Assembly (NCBI RefSeq): GCF_000024865.1
Contig: NC_013595.1
Coordinates: 5,084,001-5,148,000, forward strand
Direction of reading: 5' to 3'
Source: Streptosporangium roseum DSM 43021
GTDB lineage: Bacteria; Actinomycetota; Actinomycetes; Streptosporangiales; Streptosporangiaceae
DNA length: 64,000 nucleotides
A program made the translations under genes and the position numbers. The notes under the pieces are model-generated. The model ran no database searches. It worked only from the letters and a program-made list of their open reading frames with translations, and was not told where the DNA came from. Positions within the stretch are counted from its first letter, which is position 1. The number at the start of each line of letters is the position of its first letter. Positions 8,664 through 16,966 of this stretch are shown in pieces.

Positions 8664-8715
8664 CGGAAGCGGCCTGCCCGTCCGATCGGCGACCGTGGAG
8701 CCCGGGAGGCACAAG

Positions 8716-9624
8716 ATGATCGAAGTCACCAGTCTGGTCAAGCGCTACGGCAGGTCCGCGGCCGTCGACGGGCTCACCTTCACGGTCGGTCCGGGACGCG
8801 TCACCGGGTTCCTCGGGCCGAACGGCGCGGGCAAGTCCACAACTATGCGGCTTATCCTCGGGCTCGACCGGGCACACGAGGGCCGCGTCCTGATCGACGG
8901 GCAGCCGCTGCGCGAGCTCGACCGGCCGCTCACCCGGGTCGGGGCGCTGCTGGACGCCTCAGGAGTGCATTCCGGGCGGACGGCCCGAAACCATCTGCGG
9001 GTGATCGCGACGGCCAACGGCATCGGGGATCGCCGAGTGGACACCTGCCTGGAGCTGGCCGGGCTGGCCGCAGTGGCGGGCCGCCGGATCCGCGGGTTCA
9101 GCCTGGGCATGCGCCAGCGGCTCGGCATCGCCGCGGCCCTGCTCGGCGAGCCCGGCGTCCTGCTGTTCGACGAACCGGTCAACGGCCTGGACGCGGAGGG
9201 CATCCAGTGGGTCCGCACCCTGATGCGGGACCTGGCCGCCGAGGGGCGGACGGTCTTCGTCTCGTCCCACCTGATGGCTGAAATGCAGAACACCGCCGAC
9301 CATCTGATCGTGATCGGCCGCGGCAGGCTCCTGGCCGACGCCCCCATCGGCGATTTGGTGGCGACGGCGTCCATCGAGCTCCGGGTCCCCGAGGCGAAGA
9401 CAGGCACGGCGGTCGGGCTGCTCGCACGAGCCGGCGGAGACGTCACCGTCGACGGCGGCGACCTGCTCATCAAGGGCATCGACGCGACCCGCGCCGGAGA
9501 ACTCCTCCTCGGAGCCGGCATCCAGATCATCCACCTCGCCGAACACCGCTCCTCCCTGGAGGAGGCCTACCTGGACCTCACCGGCGAAGCAGTCGAATAC
9601 CACGCTCTGGAGGGGCAGTCATGA
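8716..9624 (+). CDS. ABC transporter ATP-binding protein (drug-export type)
   Basis: 302 residues from ATG at 8716, with GGGAGG eight bases upstream. Walker A GPNGAGKST at residues 34-42, signature FSLGMRQR, Walker B VLLFDEPVNGLD and the switch-region SSHLMAEM. The C-terminal 80 residues are the usual extension of ABC-2 exporter ATPases such as BcrA/DrrA relatives. It overlaps the permease gene by four bases. Next to a two-component system, it fits a self-protection or peptide-antibiotic export role, although the substrate is not known. Confidence 0.93.
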   Translation: MIEVTSLVKRYGRSAAVDGLTFTVGPGRVTGFLGPNGAGKSTTMRLILGLDRAHEGRVLIDGQPLRELDRPLTRVGALLDASGVHSGRTARNHLRVIATANGIGDRRVDTCLELAGLAAVAGRRIRGFSLGMRQRLGIAAALLGEPGVLLFDEPVNGLDAEGIQWVRTLMRDLAAEGRTVFVSSHLMAEMQNTADHLIVIGRGRLLADAPIGDLVATASIELRVPEAKTGTAVGLLARAGGDVTVDGGDLLIKGIDATRAGELLLGAGIQIIHLAEHRSSLEEAYLDLTGEAVEYHALEGQS

Positions 9625-10400
9625 CAGACATCCGGTACATCGTGCGGTCGGAGTGGATCAAGCTTGGATCGGTGCGGTCGACGTGGTGGTGCCTGGGGGC
9701 GGCGACGGTGCTCGTGCTGGTGTTCGGAGTGCTGACGGCGTTGTCGGTCGATCCGGTCGAAGCGGCGGCGCTACCCAAGGCCTGGCTGGTGGAGGGCGGG
9801 TTCGACCCGCTTGAGCCGCTGAGCGCCGTGCTGCTGGCGCAGTTCGCGTTCGGGGTGCTGGGAGTGCTGACGGTCACCTCGGAGTACTCGACCGGGCAGA
9901 TCCGCAGCTCGCTGCTGGCCGTTCCGCGGCGGCGGCGGCTCTTGGCGGCGAAGCTGGCGGTGCTGGCTGCGCTGGTCGCGGCGGTGGCGTCGGCGCTCAC
10001 GTTCGGGACGTTCTTCCTGACCCAGGCCCTCTACCCGGACGGGCTCGGGATCGGGCTGGGCGATGGCGGCGCTTGGAAGGCCCTGCTCGGCGGCGTCGCC
10101 TACACGGTCTTCATCGCGGTGTTCGGGTTCGCGGTCGGTGCGGCAGTGCGCGGGACAGGGGCGGCGATCACGGTGTTCATGGTGGTGACGTTCGTGGTGA
10201 TGAGCGCCCTGCCCGCAGTGTTCCCCAGCTCGCTGCAGGAGCAGGCCGTCCGCTACACCTTCATCGGGCTCGCCGAATCACTGACGACGCTCCAGCCGGA
10301 TCCCCGGCCGGGAATGCTCGTGGCCGCTCTGCTCTTGGCCGCGTACGCCGTCCTCGTGCTGGCCCCGGTGCTGCTGCTGGTGGAGCGGCGGGACAGCTGA
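9621..10400 (+). CDS. ABC-2 type transporter permease
   Basis: 259 residues with about six hydrophobic segments. MTDIRYIVRSEWIKLGSVRS opens the protein, as is typical for actinobacterial ABC-2 permeases, and EYSTGQIRSSLLAVPRRRRL matches the conserved intracellular loop. It is coupled to the ATPase by a four-base overlap; together they would form a dimer-of-dimers exporter. A strong hairpin ends the operon 30 bases later. Confidence 0.9.
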   Translation: MTDIRYIVRSEWIKLGSVRSTWWCLGAATVLVLVFGVLTALSVDPVEAAALPKAWLVEGGFDPLEPLSAVLLAQFAFGVLGVLTVTSEYSTGQIRSSLLAVPRRRRLLAAKLAVLAALVAAVASALTFGTFFLTQALYPDGLGIGLGDGGAWKALLGGVAYTVFIAVFGFAVGAAVRGTGAAITVFMVVTFVVMSALPAVFPSSLQEQAVRYTFIGLAESLTTLQPDPRPGMLVAALLLAAYAVLVLAPVLLLVERRDS

Positions 10401-10429
10401 TCGGAGCCGGACCACATGGGATCCGGTTG

Positions 10430-10457
10430 GGGCCGGGAGGCGTGTGCCTCCCGGCCC
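10430..10457. terminator. Strong hairpin between convergent permease and kinase genes
   Basis: GGGCCGGGAGGC-GTGT-GCCTCCCGGCCC: a perfect 12-bp GC stem with a four-base loop, 30 bases after the permease stop. No T tract. The symmetry allows it to act on both strands. Confidence 0.75.
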
Positions 10458-10606
10458 TGACCGCAACGGTGAGTGCTGTCGCAGCGATGGGTGCCGTTCC
10501 GTCAGGGGGGCTCAGCAGGAGCCTTGGGCCGCGTCGGGCGACTCCGGCTGTTTGCGCCGCCGCCAGGAGATGTAAGCGTTCCCGCGCGGCGGGCTGCCCC
10601 CACCGG

Positions 10607-12503
10607 TCATGTCGGGACGGGAAAAACAACCTCGACCACGGTGCCGCCGTGCTCGCCGCCACGGACCGAGCAGGTGCCGCCCACCTCGGCGGCCCGTTCG
10701 CGCATCGTCGACAGGCCGAAGCCCGAGCCCCGAGCCGACGCGCCGACACCCACCCCGTCGTCGGTGACCCGCACCCGCAGGTCGCCCGCCCGCTCCAGCA
10801 CCACGGTGATGACCTCCGCACCGGAATGACGCCGGGCGTTGGTCAGCGCCTCCTGCACGATCCGGTACGCCGCGACCTCCACCGCGGGGGGGCAGTCCCT
10901 CCAGGCTTCCCCTGACGGTGACCGGCACCTCCCCCGCCAGCAGCCGGATCGACTGCTCCAGCCCGATCGCGTCCAGTGCGCGGGGCCGGAGGCCCTGCAC
11001 CAGCTCCCGCATCTCGCCGTTCACGTCGTCCATCCCCACCCGGAGATCGGACAGCAGCCGATAGGCCAGGTCAGGGGAGCCCAGGGATCGCCGCACCGCC
11101 TCCAGCCCGATCGTTATCCCGGCCAACCTGCCCCCCAGCCCGTCGTGCAGGTCCCGGTGCAGCCGCCGCCGCTCCTCTTCCCGCGCCCCGGCCGCCCGTT
11201 CCCATGAACGTCGCAGGTCATGAGCCATCTGTACGGCATGCGCGACGTCGGCGACGATCGGCACCAGGACGGCCAGCATCCGCCGCTCGTACGCCCGGGG
11301 GAAGCGCCGCGCCCCGGGTGGGCCGAGGAGCAGCGTCCCGGCGGGTTCGCCATGCCACACCAGGGGGACCTTGCGAGGGTCGTCCCCGAGCTCGCCGACG
11401 ACGTGGCTCTCCTCGGTCTGGACCGCCACCCCGGTCACCGCCAGGCCGTCGGCCACCGCCCGCACCGCCGCCTCCAGCGCCTGGGAGGGACCGGCGTGCT
11501 GGATCTGCCGCCGCAGGGCTTCGGCGTGCGCCTGGGGGTCGCCGCTCCTGCCGTACAGGAGCCGGTCGAGCAGGCGTTGCAGGCGCCGCTGGACGGGCAG
11601 GAACGACAGGCCCGCGAGGATCGCCGCGACCACGCCGAAGAGCTCGCCGTAGTCGGCCAGGAAGAGTCCGGTGAGCGCGCCGACGGCCAGGTACGCCGTG
11701 GCGACGAAGACCACCAGGGCGCCTCCGACCAGGGCCCGGCTGGCAAGCGTGTCGATCGAGTAGAGCCGGTAGCGGAGTACGGCGATGGCCACCGCGATCG
11801 GCACGGCCGCCTCGCCGATGGTGTCCAGCCAGAGGTAGTCCCAGCCGAGGATCTCGGTGAAGGCGAGGTTGTCGAAGGCCACGACGGGCGCCAGCCAGGC
11901 GATCTGCCGCCGCGCGTCCGGGTCGGCGTGCCAGAACCGGACGAGTAGCACGAGCAGGCTCACCCACTGCAGCGGCCCGCAGATCACGGCGGACACCTGG
12001 TACAGGCTCGCGAGCGGCCCGGCGGACTCGTGCAGCCGCGGGATGGCGATCGCCAGCAGGAGCAGCTGCCACGAGATCAGCGCCAGGTAGACCCAGCGCC
12101 ATCGGGGCCGCAGCAGGCCGGCGTCCGGATGCGCGAGCGGCAGCATGAGCGCCGTGCAGGTGGTGACGGCGCCGCGGAAGCCGAGGAGCCAGTAGAGCAG
12201 CGGCGGGAGCGGCACCGCGCCCTGCCCGTACACCTCGTACAGGGAGATGGCGAGCGTCACCCAGCCGTTGGCCGCGCCGACCAGCAGGAGCAGCCAGCCG
12301 ACGATCAGTCCGGGCCGGCGCAGCACGATCAGCATGCCCAGCGGGGTGCTGAGCAGCGCCTGGACGCGGGCGGTGTCACCGATGCCGGGCGGCCGGGGGT
12401 TGATCGCGAGCTCGATGACCACGTGCGCGGCCAGCGCCGCGAGGCCGAGCGCGCCCAGGGACAGGGCCACGGCCCGCGCCGCGTAGTCCACTCTCCGCCT
12501 CAT
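10607..12503 (-). pseudogene. Sensor histidine kinase interrupted by a one-base frameshift
   Basis: From ATG at 12503 the frame encodes a kinase with a multi-helix membrane region (about residues 1-280), a linker domain, and the HisKA_3 helix (RRRLHRDLHDGLGGRLAG). After SLEGLPP it loses homology. The ATPase half (VAAYRIVQEALTNARRH, DDGVGV, GFGLSTMRERA) continues in another frame to a stop at 10607. The switch falls on a run of seven C on the coding strand (10886-10892); six C would give PPAVEVAAYRIVQEA and a continuous protein. Uncorrected, translation runs to 10512 without an ATPase domain. A sequencing error, a real mutation and slippage-based phase variation all fit. No response regulator is adjacent. 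Confidence 0.8.
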
Positions 12504-12505
12504 GG

Positions 12506-12524
12506 ATCCCCTCCAGGAGGGGAT
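12506..12524 (-). promoter_or_regulatory. Inverted repeat covering the ribosome site of the kinase gene
   Basis: ATCCCCTCC-T-GGAGGGGAT on the coding strand, a 9-bp dyad with a single central base, immediately before the kinase ATG. The right arm holds the GGAGG ribosome site, so a transcript hairpin would mask it. It could equally be a protein-binding site. Confidence 0.45.
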
Positions 12525-12731
12525 TCTGAGGCCTGTGCCGACCTGTCAGCAAACTCTGACGGCCAGGTCAGGCCCGCAAATCCGCCGGGCACGGCGCCGG
12601 GGCGCCGGCCGCGGCGGTCAAGGACCGGTTGCCGGAACGTTCACTGCTGGAGATCTTGACTCGGAGCACCCGGCACCCGCGCCGGTTCCGTTGTGGTCTC
12701 GTGGTGCTCTCGGGGCGGGCCCCGTCCGTCC

Positions 12732-12763
12732 CCCGGACCGCGAACCTGAGCACGCGGTCCGGG
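12732..12763 (-). terminator. Hairpin after the TetR-linked SDR gene
   Basis: CCCGGACCGCG, a ten-base loop, then CGCGGTCCGGG: a perfect 11-bp stem starting 16 bases beyond the SDR stop on the minus strand. No T-rich tail. The flanking 12525-12731 shows no convincing gene. Confidence 0.6.
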
Positions 12764-12778
12764 CTGTGCGCTATCGCG

Positions 12779-13777
12779 TCATGCGGAGGCCGTGCCGGAG
12801 CGGCCTCCCTGGTCCAGCAGGGCGTTGATCATCTCCTGGAGTTCGGCGCGTCCAGTGGTGCCGAGCGCGCCGGACAGGGCCTGGGCGAGCTTGTCGAAGG
12901 GGTCGTCCGTCGGCAGCTCTTTCACCTTCTCGGCCAGTTCCTCCACGCTCCATGGCCCGTCCTGGCTGATGTGGCCGCCGAGGGACCAGCCTTGGTTGAC
13001 CGCGACCGTACTGCCTCGCACCGACAGCACCTGGCCGGTGAGCGGGCAGGCCGAACTGGCCAGGTAGGCGGCGACAGGCGCGCTGGCGGCCGGGTGCAGG
13101 GGGTCGAACCGGCTCGCCGGCGGTTCCTGGCTCATGCCGGGAACGCCGAGGGTGAGTCTGGTGCGAGCCATCGACGGCGAGATGCAGTTGACCCGCACGC
13201 CGTAGCGGCCCAACTCGAGGGCGGCCACGACGGTCAGCGCCGCCACCCCGGCGTTGCCCGCCGCGTAGGAGACCTGCGCGGGCAGCGGGTTGAGCAGTCC
13301 GGAGCCGGAGGAGGTGTTGACGACGGCGCGGTCGGCGCGGTCCCCTGCCTGGAACCGGTCGCGCCAGTGGCGGGCCGCCCAGTGCGTCACCGCGAAAGTG
13401 CCCTTGAGCTTGACGGCCAGGACGTCGTCGAAGTCCTCCTCCGACAGGTCGGCCAGGCCCATGTTCCGTTCGATGGTCGCGTTGTTGACCACTACGTGCA
13501 GGTCGCCGAAGGACTGCAGGGCCGTCTCCACCATGCGGCGGGCGCCGTCCCAGTCGGCGACGCTGTCGGTGTTGGCCACGGCCTGCCCGCCGCGCGCGAT
13601 GATCTCCTCGACGACGTCCGCCGCCACGCCGGCGTCGCCGCCCGTGCCGTCGATGGCGACGCCGAGGTCGTTGACGACGACCTTGGCACCCTCGGCGGCG
13701 AAGAACAACGCCTCCTCCCGCCCGATGCCGCGCCCTGCTCCGGTGATGAGGACGACACGTCCGTCCAGACTTCCCAT
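12779..13777 (-). CDS. SDR-family oxidoreductase with an atypical active site
   Basis: 332 residues from ATG at 13777. Rossmann cofactor motif TGAGRGIGREEA near residue 12, VVVNDLG and NNA loop; the family resembles 3-hydroxyacyl-CoA or 3-ketoacyl dehydrogenases that have a C-terminal extension of about 60 residues. The catalytic segment reads VNTSSGSGLLNPLPAQVSYAAGNAGVA: Tyr is present, but the YxxxK lysine is Asn. A TetR gene is divergent 81 bases away, so the pair is probably one repressor-target unit. Activity may be changed or lost; this could be a subfamily trait. Confidence 0.85.
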   Translation of the reverse strand: MGSLDGRVVLITGAGRGIGREEALFFAAEGAKVVVNDLGVAIDGTGGDAGVAADVVEEIIARGGQAVANTDSVADWDGARRMVETALQSFGDLHVVVNNATIERNMGLADLSEEDFDDVLAVKLKGTFAVTHWAARHWRDRFQAGDRADRAVVNTSSGSGLLNPLPAQVSYAAGNAGVAALTVVAALELGRYGVRVNCISPSMARTRLTLGVPGMSQEPPASRFDPLHPAASAPVAAYLASSACPLTGQVLSVRGSTVAVNQGWSLGGHISQDGPWSVEELAEKVKELPTDDPFDKLAQALSGALGTTGRAELQEMINALLDQGGRSGTASA

Positions 13778-13792
13778 GATGACCACCCTTCG

Positions 13793-13836
13793 ATGACTGC
13801 AGTCGCTGTAGTGATTCATTGTATGCATGACTGCAG
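13793..13836. promoter_or_regulatory. Direct repeat ATGACTGCAG x2, candidate TetR operator
   Basis: ATGACTGCAG occurs at 13793-13802 and again at 13827-13836. The first copy extends into the perfect palindrome GACTGCAGTC (13795-13804). Flanking TCATT and AATGA pairs add symmetry around the second copy. The region separates the divergent SDR and TetR genes and is AT-richer than its surroundings, as expected for a shared promoter. Confidence 0.5.
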
Positions 13837-13858
13837 CTAATGAAGTAAAGTGGTTCGC

Positions 13859-14461
13859 ATGGTGGAGAAACCGGGACTGCGGGAGCGCAAGAAGCAGCGC
13901 ACCCGGCAGGCGTTGATCGAGGCGGCGGTGCGCCTGTTCGAGGACAGGGGCTACGACCAGGTGACCGTGGCCGAGATCGCCGGCGCCGCGGAGGTGTCCC
14001 CCCGCACCTTCTTCCTCCACTTTCAGACCAAGGAGGACGTGCTCCTGGCCAACGCCGACGTGCGCGTCGATCTGGCACTGGAGGCGATCGCCGAGCGCCA
14101 CGCCGGGGAGCCGCTGTCCGGAGTGCTGGTGCGGGCGACGGAACAGATGATCTTCAATGCCTGGGATCACGACCTGCCCAGCGGCCTCGCGGCGCTTCGG
14201 GCGCGGCTGGCGGCCTCGGAGCCGGCGCTGCAGGCCCGGCTGCTGCAGCGCTACCTCACCGCTCAGGCCGAGCTGGCCCAGGCGCTGCAGCGGGCGTTCC
14301 CCGACAGGCTCGACACGACCACCGCCCCCGCCCTGGTCGGCGCGATGGTGGGCGCGGTCAGCGCGTCCGCGGTGAGCGCGCTGCAGCGCGGCGACGGACC
14401 CGACGAGGTACGGAACGCCATGCGGCAGGCCATGGCCCTGGTGGCGCGATCCGTCACCTGA
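13859..14461 (+). CDS. TetR-family transcriptional regulator
   Basis: 200 residues from ATG at 13859 (GTG at 13850 is possible). Helix-turn-helix at about residues 33-55 (VAEIAGAAEVSPRTFFLHFQTKEDV), a very typical AcrR-like recognition helix. The C-terminal half is helical and gives no ligand hint. Divergent from the SDR gene, with repeated motifs between them, so it most likely represses that gene and itself. Confidence 0.9.
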   Translation: MVEKPGLRERKKQRTRQALIEAAVRLFEDRGYDQVTVAEIAGAAEVSPRTFFLHFQTKEDVLLANADVRVDLALEAIAERHAGEPLSGVLVRATEQMIFNAWDHDLPSGLAALRARLAASEPALQARLLQRYLTAQAELAQALQRAFPDRLDTTTAPALVGAMVGAVSASAVSALQRGDGPDEVRNAMRQAMALVARSVT

Positions 14462-14492
14462 CCGATGATCGTGGCGGAAGCGCCCGGGACCT

Positions 14493-15464
14493 TCAGCGGA
14501 AGGAGCGGCGGTAGGCGGCCGGGGTGGTGCGCAGGGCGGTGTGAAAGCGGCGGCGGAGGTTGACCGCCGAGGAGAGGCCGACGCGGGTGGCGATGGTCTC
14601 GACGGGCAGGTCGGTCTCCTCCAGCAGGGCGCGGGTGGCGGCCAGGCGGCGTTCCAGCAGCCAGCGGGCGGGCGGGACGCCGATCTGGTCGGTGAACTGG
14701 CGGGTGAGGGTGCGGGGAGAGACGCCCGAGTAGGCGGCCATGTCCTCGACGGTGATCTGGTCGGGCAGGCGCGAGAGGAGCCATTCGAGCAGGGGGGCCA
14801 GGGAGTCCGGCATGGGGCCGGTGGTGGGGAGGGGAGGGTACTGGCGCTGGCAGCCCTCGCGGTGCGGACCGGCGGCGAGCTGGCGGCCGATGCGCATGGC
14901 GTGGGCCGCGCCGTACTCCCGGAAGACCTGGTGAAGGCAGAGGTCGAGGGTGGCGGCCGAGGCGCCGGCGGTGGCGACGTCGCCGTGATCGACGTAGATG
15001 ACGGTGCCGTCGGGGATGACGCGGGGGTGGCGGGCGGCGAGTTCGCTGAAGAGTTCCCAGTGGACGGAGGCGCGGCGGCCGTCCAGGAGGCCCAGGGCGG
15101 CGGGGATGAAGATTCCGGCGCAGACGGCGACGATGCGGGCGCCTCGGGCATGGGCTTGGGACACCGCGTGGAGTACGGCGGGCGAGGGGGTGAGGGTCCA
15201 GCCCGCGATGACCACGGTGTCGGCGTCGTCGAGGGCTTCGAGGCCGCTGTCCACCTGGATGGGGACGCCGACGGTGGTGGGGAGGGAGCCGGGGTGTTCG
15301 GCGCACAGGCTGAAGCTGTAGTGCTGGGGGATGTCGGGGCCGTGGTAGCCGAAGACGGCCGAGGCGGAGGTGACCGGGTAGAGCTCCTGGTTCGGGGCGA
15401 CCAAGGCGACCACGCGGTGCGGGCTGGGGGGCGTCGGGAGCGTTTCCGGGCAATCCAGGGGCAT
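14493..15464 (-). CDS. GATase1-like AraC-family regulator (FtrA-like)
   Basis: 323 residues. Residues about 15-185 form a DJ-1/PfpI-like class I amidotransferase fold (VVIAGW, IVAVCAGIFIPAALGLLDGR), and residues 215-318 carry the AraC double helix-turn-helix (DMAAYSGVSPRTLTRQFTDQIG, TIATRVGLSSAVNLRRRF). The Cys in AVCAGIF sits at the elbow position where DJ-1-like proteins have their reactive Cys. It is divergent from the MFS transporter at 15537, so regulation of that exporter is likely. Confidence 0.92.
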   Translation of the reverse strand: MPLDCPETLPTPPSPHRVVALVAPNQELYPVTSASAVFGYHGPDIPQHYSFSLCAEHPGSLPTTVGVPIQVDSGLEALDDADTVVIAGWTLTPSPAVLHAVSQAHARGARIVAVCAGIFIPAALGLLDGRRASVHWELFSELAARHPRVIPDGTVIYVDHGDVATAGASAATLDLCLHQVFREYGAAHAMRIGRQLAAGPHREGCQRQYPPLPTTGPMPDSLAPLLEWLLSRLPDQITVEDMAAYSGVSPRTLTRQFTDQIGVPPARWLLERRLAATRALLEETDLPVETIATRVGLSSAVNLRRRFHTALRTTPAAYRRSFR

Positions 15465-15536
15465 GGCGCAAATGTACCCAATGATGTCATTTAGGACACC
15501 GGTGCTCTGATCTGGAAGTATCCAGAATTGGGGCTC

Positions 15537-16748
15537 ATGTGGACGAGAAATTTCACCCTCTACTTCGGGGCCCGCACGATCTCGCTGCTCGGTGACGCGA
15601 TGATGCCCGTCGCCTCGGCGCTGGCGATCGGGAAAGTCTACGGGATCGCGGGCGTCGGCTACGTGCTCGCGATCTGGACCGCGTCGGCTGTGCTGGTCAT
15701 GCTGTTCGGCGGGGTTTTCGCCGACCGGATCGGCGCCCGGCGCTTGATGATCGGCGCGGACATACTCAGGGTCGTCACTCAGGGGTGTGTGGCCGTCGCC
15801 TTCCTGGATGGCGCGCCGCCGCTCGCCCTGTTGCTGGCGATGGCGTTCTTGTCGGGCATAGGCGCCGGAACGTTCGAACCGTGCGTCAACGGCATGGTCC
15901 CCCTGGTCGCCAAAGATCCGCAGCGGGCCAACGCGACGCTGAAGATCGCCGAGGCGGTCACCCAGCTGGCGGGCCCCGCACTGGCCGGAGTCCTCGTCGT
16001 CGTCGCCGGGCCGGTCTTCGTCTACACGGTGGACGCCGCGACGTTCCTGGTCAGCGGGGTGTTCCTGCTGCTGGTCCGGGTCGCCGTACCCAGGCCGGAG
16101 CCCTCCAACGTGCTGAGCGACCTGCGCAGGGGCTGGGAGGAGTTCAAGGCCAGGAGCTGGATGTGGTCGGTCATCCTGGTCTGGGTGTTCTGGGGCGTTC
16201 TGGTGGTCGGGCCGTACGTGCCGCTGTCGTCGCAGGTCATCGGGGCCGACTACGGCTGGGTGATGGCGGCGCTCGGCCTCGGCACTGTGCTGGGCGGGCT
16301 GGTGGCGATCAGGCTCAGGCCGCGCAGGCCGCTGGCGGCCGGGGCGGCGGCGCTGAGCGGGTACGTGGCGGTGCCGCTGACGGTCGCGCTCGGGCTGCCG
16401 CTGCCGCTGCTGATGGCCGGGCACCTGCTCGGGGGGTGCGCGTTGGCGTTCTGGTCGGTGATGTGGTCGACCAGCGTGCAGACGCAGGTCGCGCCGGACG
16501 TGGTGAACCGGGTCAACGCCTACCAGGTGGCCGGGTCGGTCGCGGGCATGGCAGTCGGGCAGGCGCTGGCCGGTCCGGTCGCCACGCTGGTCGAACCGCG
16601 CTCCTTCATGCTGGGGTCGGCCCTGGTGACGGTCGGCGTGGTGGCGGCGCTGCTGCTGATCAAGCCGGTCAGGCGGCTGGGCCGGGACCCTCAGGAGGCC
16701 GGAGGCCAGTCGGTCCCGGTCCCGGTACCGGCCGGCTTGCCGACGTAG
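15537..16748 (+). CDS. MFS transporter (DHA3-like efflux)
   Basis: 403 residues with 12 predicted helices; the ATG at 15537 (MWTRNFTLYFGARTISLLGD) is preferred over TTG at 15528. The loop FADRIGARRLMIGADILR matches the conserved MFS motif A between helices 2 and 3. The MFS_3/DHA3 type includes MefA and tetracycline-like exporters. The AraC regulator is divergent. The last 25 residues are a Pro/Val-rich cytoplasmic tail. Confidence 0.88.
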   Translation: MWTRNFTLYFGARTISLLGDAMMPVASALAIGKVYGIAGVGYVLAIWTASAVLVMLFGGVFADRIGARRLMIGADILRVVTQGCVAVAFLDGAPPLALLLAMAFLSGIGAGTFEPCVNGMVPLVAKDPQRANATLKIAEAVTQLAGPALAGVLVVVAGPVFVYTVDAATFLVSGVFLLLVRVAVPRPEPSNVLSDLRRGWEEFKARSWMWSVILVWVFWGVLVVGPYVPLSSQVIGADYGWVMAALGLGTVLGGLVAIRLRPRRPLAAGAAALSGYVAVPLTVALGLPLPLLMAGHLLGGCALAFWSVMWSTSVQTQVAPDVVNRVNAYQVAGSVAGMAVGQALAGPVATLVEPRSFMLGSALVTVGVVAALLLIKPVRRLGRDPQEAGGQSVPVPVPAGLPT

Positions 16749-16870
16749 TCGGTCATCGTCTGCAGGGCGGCGAGCGCGGTGATCTCGATCGGCCTGACGA
16801 CGACTCCGGGTGCGGGCGCCGGCCCGGTGCGGTCGAACACCTCCAGGCCGGCCCGCCGATCCGCGAGCAC
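16691..16870 (-). other. Possible small gene or gene remnant
   Basis: A 59-codon minus-strand frame from GTG at 16870, with strongly GC-biased third positions and a protein-like stretch VVVRPIEITALAALQTMTDYVGKP. It overlaps the last 58 bases of the MFS gene tail to tail. I do not recognise it; it may be the surviving end of a lost gene or a chance frame. Confidence 0.25.
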
Positions 16871-16897
16871 GCCACCGCATCGGCCTGACTGGGACGC

Positions 16898-16924
16898 AAG
16901 CTAGGTTGTATTCCTAACTAGCTT
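16898..16924. promoter_or_regulatory. Palindrome AAGCTAG...CTAGCTT, candidate PadR operator
   Basis: Inverted repeat with 7-bp perfect arms and a 13-base centre, about 40 bases upstream of the CPBP protease start and in the AT-richest stretch of the area. The downstream operon encodes a PadR repressor. PadR operators are short dyads at their own operon promoter, so autoregulation is plausible. Confidence 0.5.
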
Positions 16925-16966
16925 GCTCTACGGTTTAGATAGCAGAGCCGTTACGGAGGTTCCCCC

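Noticed and set aside
8716..10400. Reading the ABC pair as a bacitracin-type resistance operon with assigned substrate
   Set aside because: The families fit, but nothing in the sequence identifies the exported compound.
12779..15490. One continuous 903-codon minus frame joining the SDR to upstream sequence
   Set aside because: Only the first-third SDR part is real. The rest is antisense to TetR or out of frame with the AraC gene.
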